A DNA stretch of 22,844 nt from JAFARZ01 sp035651595 (GTDB lineage Bacteria > Actinomycetota > Actinomycetes > Streptosporangiales > Streptosporangiaceae): contig DASRFJ010000163.1 in NCBI GenBank assembly GCA_035651595.1, positions 1 through 22,844 of the forward strand, in the 5' to 3' direction. A program made the position numbers and the translations under genes. The notes under the pieces were generated by a model. The model did no database searches. It worked only from the letters and a program-made list of their open reading frames with translations, and was not told the DNA's origin. Shown here piece by piece: positions 17,685-22,844 of this stretch (the first letter of the stretch is position 1; every line of letters starts with the position of its first letter).

Positions 17685-18325
17685 CAAACAACGATAAGCA
17701 CATGACGTGGAATAGTTCGACCTCTAGCCTCCTGACCTCGCTTGTGGGCAGCAAACTTCACCAGGTTCAGTATAGGCTGCTGCCTAGTTCAAGTGAGATG
17801 GAAAACTCTACTGATGCTATCGATGTAGTAGACATCGGAGTTGAGCTAATATTTCGCGATCAGCAGATAAGCTTTCTCTGGGTAATGGATGGATCGACAG
17901 GCGTCCTTGCTCTCTATCAAGGCGAGCCAGGGCGACCTGACCTGGCTTCAAAGGAGCGAGTCGATGCCGCCAAGAGGCAGGGTTGGTCTCGACGAATCCA
18001 ACGGGAGGTGGTGCGTTGTGGGATTGCTTTGCACTTTCCAGTCTCCGACTACCCGGATACTCTATGGTCGGTTCGCTTCGAATTTGCGGATGCGAAGCCT
18101 GCTGTCGTTGCGCTGGGCGAACTGATAGATGGTCAGCCGGCATACGCCCCAGACACATTGCTAGTTCTCTTCGATGAGGAACATGCGCGAGAGTACCAGG
18201 TTGAGGAAAGCCTAGATTCTGCTTGGGGCGTGAATATCGAGGCTCTTCCTGAGTTTCCCGTAACTCTGCTGCCTCGACTTTTGCGGTTGGAGCTGCCGCG
18301 ATCGGTGCTGGGCCGGTCCCGCTAG
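17681..18325 (+). CDS. Immunity-like protein A, paired with the broken Hint-toxin tail
   Basis: 214 residues, soluble, no signal peptide. The ATG at 17681 overlaps the toxin-tail stop by 4 bp, the arrangement of toxin/immunity pairs; an in-frame ATG seven codons later is an alternative. It is clearly paralogous to the gene at 18529: shared blocks are ISFLWVMDGSTGVLALY, WSRRIQ..V..GIALHFP, LWSVRFEFADAKPAVVALGE, APDTLLVLFDEEHAREYQVE and SLDSAWGVNIEA. It differs by a C-terminal extension of about 24 residues (PEFPVTLLPRLLRLELPRSV), perhaps from a changed stop. No family recognised; the immunity role is inferred from position and pairing. Confidence 0.75.
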   Translation: MTNNDKHMTWNSSTSSLLTSLVGSKLHQVQYRLLPSSSEMENSTDAIDVVDIGVELIFRDQQISFLWVMDGSTGVLALYQGEPGRPDLASKERVDAAKRQGWSRRIQREVVRCGIALHFPVSDYPDTLWSVRFEFADAKPAVVALGELIDGQPAYAPDTLLVLFDEEHAREYQVEESLDSAWGVNIEALPEFPVTLLPRLLRLELPRSVLGRSR

Positions 18326-18387
18326 GGAGGGAATTAGAAATATTCCCCGGCAGGCTCAGGTGAGGCGAATCAGGTACGTCCCGAAAG

Positions 18388-18525
18388 ACTAGCGGGCGCT
18401 ACAAGGGAGGATATTCGATCATCTCGAATGAGATCATCGACGGACGCGACTAATTCGTCGGAATAACGTGCGATGCAAATGGCAACCTTGAGTTCTTCGG
18501 AATGGATCCTTCGCATGGTGGCTAA
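18388..18525 (+). pseudogene. Second toxin-tail remnant, paralogous to the tail at 17529-17684
   Basis: Too short and broken for an ORF call. The frame from 18388 reads TSGRYKGGYSIISNEIIDGRD, a TAA at 18451-18453, then FVGITCDANGNLEFFGMDP and ends at TAA 18523-18525. It matches the first tail (TCGRFKGGYTIISN, IIDGRD, Q, FVGVTYGPSGNVEFFG) with no gaps; the stop falls exactly where the first has Gln. Most base differences are in third codon positions, so both copies evolved under protein-level constraint before breaking. Only the last about 45 codons of the toxin remain. It directly precedes the second immunity-like gene. Confidence 0.8.
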
Positions 18526-18528
18526 AAA

Positions 18529-19113
18529 TTGGGGCTTGCATCTTACGACAACGCGCGTGAGATTCTCAGCGGAGTGATACGGGCGCGCTTGACACGCGTC
18601 CGGTATCTCTTGCTTCTCTGGTCAAGTGTGCTTGATCGATCCGCCACGCATGTGCATCTTGTAGACAAAGCTATCGAGCTGACATTCGGTGATATATCAA
18701 TCTCTGCGCGATGGGTCATGGACGCTAATGCTGGTGGTTTGGAACTGTTTGCGGAGGCGCTAGCGGAGGTTGATCCAGAGTACGGCGAACTCGTAGACAT
18801 GAGTAAGGACCCGCAGTGGTCTTGTCGCATCGATAACTGTGTGACAAGTGTGGGGGTAGCGTTGCATCGACCCACCGACATCTACGGCGAGGACACTTTC
18901 GGCGACTGGATATGGGCGCTACGCCTCGAGTTTGGCGGTGCTCAACCTGCTGTTATTGCCCTCGGCGATTTTCCTGTGCATGACCGTGACATGGACTCGG
19001 AACCGCGGTTCTCTCCGGATAACCTGCTCGTCCTATTCGGCAAGGAAGAAGCGCAACGATATTGGATCGAGACCAGCATGGATTCATCATGGGGTAATAC
19101 GATTGAAGCATAA
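18529..19113 (+). CDS. Immunity-like protein B, paralogue of protein A
   Basis: 194 residues from TTG at 18529, with GGTGG about 8 bases upstream; it starts 3 bp after the end of the second toxin-tail remnant, so toxin and immunity were translationally coupled. Soluble, acidic. Paralogous blocks with the 17681 gene: ISARWVMDANAGGLELF, WSCRIDNCVTSVGVALHRP, WALRLEFGGAQPAVIALGD, SPDNLLVLFGKEEAQRYWIE, SMDSSWGNTIEA. The frame is fully open although its toxin is reduced to a stub. Function inferred: neutralises a toxin related to the two remnants, or protects against the same toxin from neighbours. Confidence 0.75.
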   Translation: MGLASYDNAREILSGVIRARLTRVRYLLLLWSSVLDRSATHVHLVDKAIELTFGDISISARWVMDANAGGLELFAEALAEVDPEYGELVDMSKDPQWSCRIDNCVTSVGVALHRPTDIYGEDTFGDWIWALRLEFGGAQPAVIALGDFPVHDRDMDSEPRFSPDNLLVLFGKEEAQRYWIETSMDSSWGNTIEA

Positions 19114-19214
19114 TCAGGGTTCCAGCAATCGTGGGGCGAACCGCAGGTGCTACTGGATAGGTCGCCGGTAATTGCGGGTTTGCACTGGTGATGGTGTACG
19201 GGCAAGGCCGAGTG

Positions 19215-19375
19215 CTATGCGGCTTGGGTATCCACGGGTTGCCTTCGGCGACCTGAGTGAGTGCGTCGAGCCAGGGAATGCCGTGGCGGGATGCGGTGGC
19301 CAGGTAGGAGCGGATGGCGCAGAAGTACTCGACGCCGGTCATGGAGCGCGCTGGAGCGGCGCTGCACGCGCACAA
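19215..19375 (-). pseudogene. IS66-family transposase C-terminal remnant
   Basis: On the minus strand the frame reads MTGVEYFCAIRSYLATASRH, then GIPWLDALTQVAEGNPWIP. The pattern RSYL-TA-x-x-G-x-x-x-x-DAL is typical of the C-terminal end of IS66 transposases. Nothing else of the element is seen on either side, and the normal stop is replaced by unrelated sequence. The rest of the gap 19114-19512 holds nothing else I can support beyond the upstream region of the next gene. Confidence 0.6.
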
Positions 19376-19512
19376 TTACGAGGTTGGCGGCAAGTGCAAC
19401 CTTGAAGCGTCGGGAAGAGATCATCGATATTCCGCAAAGTGCGCTCGCCAGCTTTCAAAGACTCAGAACACTACACACGAGGCGGTAGGTCTCCTACTAT
19501 CTGGAGGTGGCA

Positions 19513-20219
19513 ATGCCGTTCGGTGTCACCCGCATCGCCGCGGCCGCGATGGCCGCATGTGCGGCTATCGCCATTACTGGGTCTGCGATCGCGATGACAT
19601 CCAGCCAGTCATCGGCAGGGGTCCAGCTCACCGGCAGACAGCTTGCCGCATCGCTGCTCCCGGCCGCCGCCTTGCCGCACGGCTACAAGCTTGAGCGCAA
19701 CAGTCGACAAGACTCGGGGAGCCGCCTGGAGACGGCTGCGCGGAAATACGACCTGGCGACGATGAGCTGCGCCGCGATCAATGACGATAACGGCAGGACC
19801 GGTTTCGGTGAGTCCGCACTCGCCGAGGCTGGCTACTTTGACTCCTCAGGTCTGCACGGCACCGGGGTGCTCCAGCAGGTATACCAGTTCCGTGCCGCGA
19901 AGGCGGCAGCGTCATTCTGGCGTGGCTTGCGCGCAATTATCATCCGATGCCCCGGGTTGGGTGCCGCGACCGAAATAGATCCCGGCAAGATCGCTCAGCA
20001 CGTCAAGCTTGTGCGGTATGGAGGCGACCCGGCGTTCGAGGTCGACATGACGGAAACCAAGCCGCAGTCTGACCCGTGAGCACCGTAATGCTGATTGTTG
20101 TAGCAGGTGATGACGTATTCACTGCCGGTGTCATCGGGTACGGCCGCCCGATCCCCACTGATCCGTCGTCGCGGACGCTGTTGAGCGAGTTGATCGCGCG
20201 CGTGCAGGCAGCGAAGTAA
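19513..20219 (+). pseudogene. Secreted sensor-domain-like protein, disrupted by a 1-nt frameshift
   Basis: Start ATG 19513 follows GGAGG by 5 bases, a better start than the GTG at 19507. A signal peptide is clear (TRIAAAAMAACAAIAITGSAIA). The mature part (LTGRQLAASLLPAAALPHGY, MSCAAINDDNGRTGFGES, VYQFRAAKAAASFWRGL, RCPGLG) resembles extracellular sensor domains of the PknH C-terminal type found in many actinomycete lipoproteins; this family call is by memory and moderate. The frame hits TGA at 20077-20079, but the expected continuation (STVMLIVVAGDDVFTAGVIG, then PTDPSSRTLLSELIARVQ) follows in another frame to TAA 20217-20219. One missing base near 20073-20076 (CCC run) explains it. Convergent with the nitrate reductase flavoprotein gene, 6 bp apart. 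Confidence 0.7.
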
Positions 20220-20225
20220 GAGGCG

Positions 20226-21623
20226 TCATGCTGGCACCAGGCTGGGCTCGGTCGCGGCCAGTCCGGCGAGGATTTCTTCGACGGTGTCGCGGCAGGTGCC
20301 GCAGCCGGTGGTGGCCCGGGTGCGGGCGGCGATCTGGCCGGCGTTCCTGGCTCCGTCCTGCCACGCGGCGGAGATGGCGGCGCCGCTGACGCCGTTGCAT
20401 TCGCAGACTGTGGCCGCCGCTGCCGGTGCGTCGCGGTCGGCCCGGCGGGTGACCAGCAGCGATGACCTGTCGGCGGGCAGTCGTGCGCGGCGGTCGAAGA
20501 GCTGGGTGAGCGTGCCGGCGGCTCTGGTGTCGCCGAGCAGGATGGCGCCCGCCAGCTGGCCGTTGCGCACGATGAGCTTCTGGTAGACGCCGTGGGACGG
20601 GTCGGTGAACCTGATCACCTCCGCACCCGGGGCGCGGGCGGATCCGAGTGCGGCGAGCTCGATGCCGTCTGCCTTCAGCCGGACGACGGCGGGGGAGCCG
20701 GCGTAGCCGGCCGTGCGCTGCCCGGCGACGGTCATCGCGGCGACTCGCGCCTGCGCCCAGGCGGGGGCCACCAGCCCGTTGACGTATCCGCGGTGTTCGG
20801 CGCAGTCGCCGATGGCGAGGATCCGCGGATCGGTGACGCTGCGCAGCTGGTCGTCCACGAGCACGCCCGCTCGGACTGCCAGGTCCGCGGCAGACGCGAG
20901 TCCAGTAGACGGCCGCGTGCCGCAGCACAGCACGAGCAGCCCGGCAGCGAGCCGGCTGCCGTCGTCGAGCTCGACGCCGCTCACCGAGCCGGCGCCCCGG
21001 ACCGCGCGGACGGATACCCCGGTCCGGACGTTGACGCCGAGGGATCGCACGGTGCGGTCTAGGACTCGCGCCGCGCCGGCGTCCAGCTGGCGTTCCATCA
21101 GCCGGGCTCCGCGCTGGACCAGCGTCACCGGCAGGCCGCCCATGGCGAGCGCGCGGGCCGTCTCGAGGCCGAGCACGCCGCCGCCGAGCACGACGGCGGG
21201 GCGGCCGCGAGCGGCGAACGCCTTCATCGCTGCACAGTCCGTGCGCCCGCGGAACGCCACGACACCCTCGACCGGACGCAGATCGGGGCCGGCCGGCACG
21301 CTGCCGGTCGCGAGGACGAGGTTGTCGTAGCGGATGGCCTGGCCATCCGCCAGGACGAGGCGCCGCAAGGCCCGGTCGATCCGCGTCACAGCGACCCCAG
21401 CCAGCAGGCGCACACCACGCGCCGCGTACCAGCCAGGGTCCGCCAGTTCGATGCTGTCCTCGCTGGCGGTGCCGGCCAGCACCTCGGGCAATCGCGCACG
21501 GTTGTACGCCCCGCCCGGCTCGGCACCCACCACCGTGACATCGAAATCCCCGAGTTCGAGCAGCTCCTGGATGAAGCGGAAGCCAGCCATCCCGTTGCCG
21601 ACGACAACCACCCGACGAGTCAT
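20226..21623 (-). CDS. Assimilatory nitrate reductase electron-transfer flavoprotein (NAD(P)H-dependent, BFD-like iron-sulfur tail)
   Basis: 465 residues from the ATG at 21623, which overlaps the upstream nasA stop (ATGA). FAD motif VVVVGNGMAGFRF at the N-terminus, a second Rossmann motif VVLGGGVLGLETARAL at about 148-163, and a C-terminal BFD-like 2Fe-2S domain with Cys407, Cys409, Cys441 and Cys444 (CECNG and TGCGTC). It resembles the front half of NirB and the NasB/NasC reductases: electrons pass from NAD(P)H through FAD and the cluster to the molybdenum subunit. Being joined to nasA rather than to a siroheme domain makes this role likely. Cytoplasmic. It ends convergently with the secreted-protein remnant. 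Confidence 0.85.
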   Translation of the reverse strand: MTRRVVVVGNGMAGFRFIQELLELGDFDVTVVGAEPGGAYNRARLPEVLAGTASEDSIELADPGWYAARGVRLLAGVAVTRIDRALRRLVLADGQAIRYDNLVLATGSVPAGPDLRPVEGVVAFRGRTDCAAMKAFAARGRPAVVLGGGVLGLETARALAMGGLPVTLVQRGARLMERQLDAGAARVLDRTVRSLGVNVRTGVSVRAVRGAGSVSGVELDDGSRLAAGLLVLCCGTRPSTGLASAADLAVRAGVLVDDQLRSVTDPRILAIGDCAEHRGYVNGLVAPAWAQARVAAMTVAGQRTAGYAGSPAVVRLKADGIELAALGSARAPGAEVIRFTDPSHGVYQKLIVRNGQLAGAILLGDTRAAGTLTQLFDRRARLPADRSSLLVTRRADRDAPAAAATVCECNGVSGAAISAAWQDGARNAGQIAARTRATTGCGTCRDTVEEILAGLAATEPSLVPA

Positions 21624-22844
21624 CGCACCGCCTCCAGCCGTACCGCGCACACCTTGAACTCCGGCATCTTCGAGACGGGATCCAGCGCCGGGTTGGTGGC
21701 CCGGTTGACCGACGCCGCGCCGCCCCAGTGGAACGGCATGAACACCGTGTCGGCGCGGATCGTGTCCACCACCCGCGCCACCCCCTCGGCGAAGCCGCGG
21801 CGGCTGACCACGCGAACCCGGTCGCCGTCGCCGAGCGAGTACGCCGACGCCAGGTCGGGATGCATCTCTACCTCGGGCGACGGCCGGGCCGCGCGCAGCG
21901 CCCCTACCCGTCTGGTTTGCGAACCAGACTGGTAATGCTGGAGAAGCCGTCCCGTCGTTAGGTAGATAGGAAAGTCTTCACAGAGTTCTTCGGCGGCCGG
22001 GCGGTGCTCCACCGGGACAAACCTGGCTCGGCCGTCGGTCGTCGCGAACCGGTCGAGGAACATCCGCGGCGTGCCGGGGTGGTCCGGCGCCGGGCACGGC
22101 CAGAAGACCCCGTCCGAGGCGGCGATCCGCTGGTAGCTGATCCCGGCGTAGTCGGCAGGCCCGCCGGCGCTGGCCCGGCGCAGCTCGCCGAACACCAGCT
22201 CCGGATCCGGGTCCCAGTCCCCAGGCGCGCCCAGGCGGCGGGCCAGCGCGGAGATCACCGCGAGATCGGTCCGCACGCCGGCCGGCGGAGCGATGGCCTG
22301 AAGACGCAGCAGCACGCGGCCCTCGAGGTTGGTCATCGTGCCGGTTTCCTCCGCCCATTGCGCGACCGGCAGCACCACGTCCGCGAGGGCCGCCGTCTCG
22401 GACAGGAAGGGGTCGCAGACCGCCAGGAAGTCCAGCGCCGCCAAACGTTGCGCGACCCGGCCGGCGGACGGCGCGGATACCGCGACGTTGGACCCCATCA
22501 CCAGCAGCGCCCGCACCCCGTCGGGCGAGCCGAGCGAGTCGAGCAGCTCGAAGGCCGATCGGCCCGGGCCTGGCAGGTCAGCGGGCTCGATGCCCCACAC
22601 CCGCGCGACGTGCGAGCGGGCCGCGGGGTCGTCGATGCGCCGGTAGCCGGGCAACTGGTCGGCCTTCTGGCCGTGCTCGCGGCCGCCCTGTCCGTTGCCC
22701 TGGCCGGTCAGGCAGCCGTAGCCGCTGCCCGCGGTGCCGGGCAGGCCGAACGCCAAGGCCAGGTTGATGAACGCGGAGACCGTGTCGGTGCCGTTGCTGT
22801 GCTGTTCCGCGCCGCGGCCGGTGAGCACCACCGCGCGTTCGGCG
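21620..22844 (-). CDS. nasA: Assimilatory nitrate reductase catalytic subunit (molybdopterin), C-terminal part
   Basis: Frame open to the window end, so only about 408 C-terminal residues are seen; the N-terminal 4Fe-4S domain lies outside. Molybdopterin oxidoreductase features: NGTDTVSAFINLALAFGLPG, GSGYGCLTGQGNGQGGREHG (the assimilatory-type loop), LLVMGSNVAVSAP, and ADVVLPVAQWAEETGTMTNL followed by EGRVLL. The dinucleotide-binding domain follows (YLTTGRLLQHYQSGSQTRRV, then MHPDLASAYSLGDGDRVRVV and FHWGGAASVNRATNPALDP). NasA reduces nitrate to nitrite in the cytoplasm using electrons from the following flavoprotein, with which it overlaps by 4 bp. A related formate dehydrogenase is less likely given the flavoprotein partner and nirBD nearby. 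Confidence 0.88.
   Translation of the reverse strand, partial: AERAVVLTGRGAEQHSNGTDTVSAFINLALAFGLPGTAGSGYGCLTGQGNGQGGREHGQKADQLPGYRRIDDPAARSHVARVWGIEPADLPGPGRSAFELLDSLGSPDGVRALLVMGSNVAVSAPSAGRVAQRLAALDFLAVCDPFLSETAALADVVLPVAQWAEETGTMTNLEGRVLLRLQAIAPPAGVRTDLAVISALARRLGAPGDWDPDPELVFGELRRASAGGPADYAGISYQRIAASDGVFWPCPAPDHPGTPRMFLDRFATTDGRARFVPVEHRPAAEELCEDFPIYLTTGRLLQHYQSGSQTRRVGALRAARPSPEVEMHPDLASAYSLGDGDRVRVVSRRGFAEGVARVVDTIRADTVFMPFHWGGAASVNRATNPALDPVSKMPEFKVCAVRLEAVR

Noticed and set aside
19472..19500. Possible -35/-10 promoter (TACACA-17-TACTAT) before the secreted protein
   Set aside because: The start of transcription it predicts would fall on the Shine-Dalgarno itself, and the -35 match is weak.

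Overview
The window is GC-rich, and its coding preference, SARP regulator, NnaR-type regulator and GlnR-box-like site all point to a filamentous or related actinomycete (Actinomycetia). No rRNA, tRNA or CRISPR array was seen.

Layout. (1) 1-734, minus: the N-terminal part of a two-helix membrane protein with a collagen-like Gly-Gln-X tail, open at the window edge. (2) 824-1708, plus: a secreted, lipoprotein-like SGNH hydrolase. (3) 1701-5583, minus: a tightly coupled nirB-nirD-nnaR operon (NADH-nitrite reductase large and small subunits, then a uroporphyrinogen-III synthase-like/winged-helix regulator). The genes are joined by GTGA stop/start overlaps, and a four-half-site GlnR-like box lies just upstream of nirB. 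(4) 5727-7363, minus: a terminator hairpin, a VapBC-type PIN toxin/antitoxin pair whose start region carries four iterons at helical spacing, and a SARP/BTAD regulator. (5) 7529-14442, plus: a very large Rhs/YD-repeat polymorphic toxin, interrupted by a 1-nt frameshift in a C6 run, with a low-GC unrecognised C-terminal toxin domain and a probable cognate immunity gene. (6) 14571-16960: an IS630-like transposase cut by a group II intron, which is itself truncated just before its RT active-site motif. (7) 16961-19113: the graveyard of a second polymorphic toxin lineage. It holds a Hint-domain plus toxin-tail remnant with its immunity gene, then a second, paralogous toxin-tail remnant with a paralogous immunity gene. 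Both toxin tails are broken but both immunity genes are open. (8) 19215-20219: an IS66 transposase remnant and a frameshifted secreted sensor-type protein. (9) 20226-22844, minus: the electron-transfer flavoprotein and the catalytic molybdopterin subunit of assimilatory nitrate reductase, overlapping by ATGA; the catalytic gene runs off the window.

How it fits together. Nitrate to nitrite (nasA plus reductase) and nitrite to ammonium (nirBD), with their regulator, form one co-oriented nitrogen-assimilation locus. It is split by about 14 kb of accessory DNA made of a toxin-antitoxin pair, an Rhs toxin/immunity island and mobile-element debris. The most interesting part is the Rhs island: a full-length toxin with an unrecognised tip, followed by two displaced toxin-tail/immunity cassettes in which only immunity has stayed intact.
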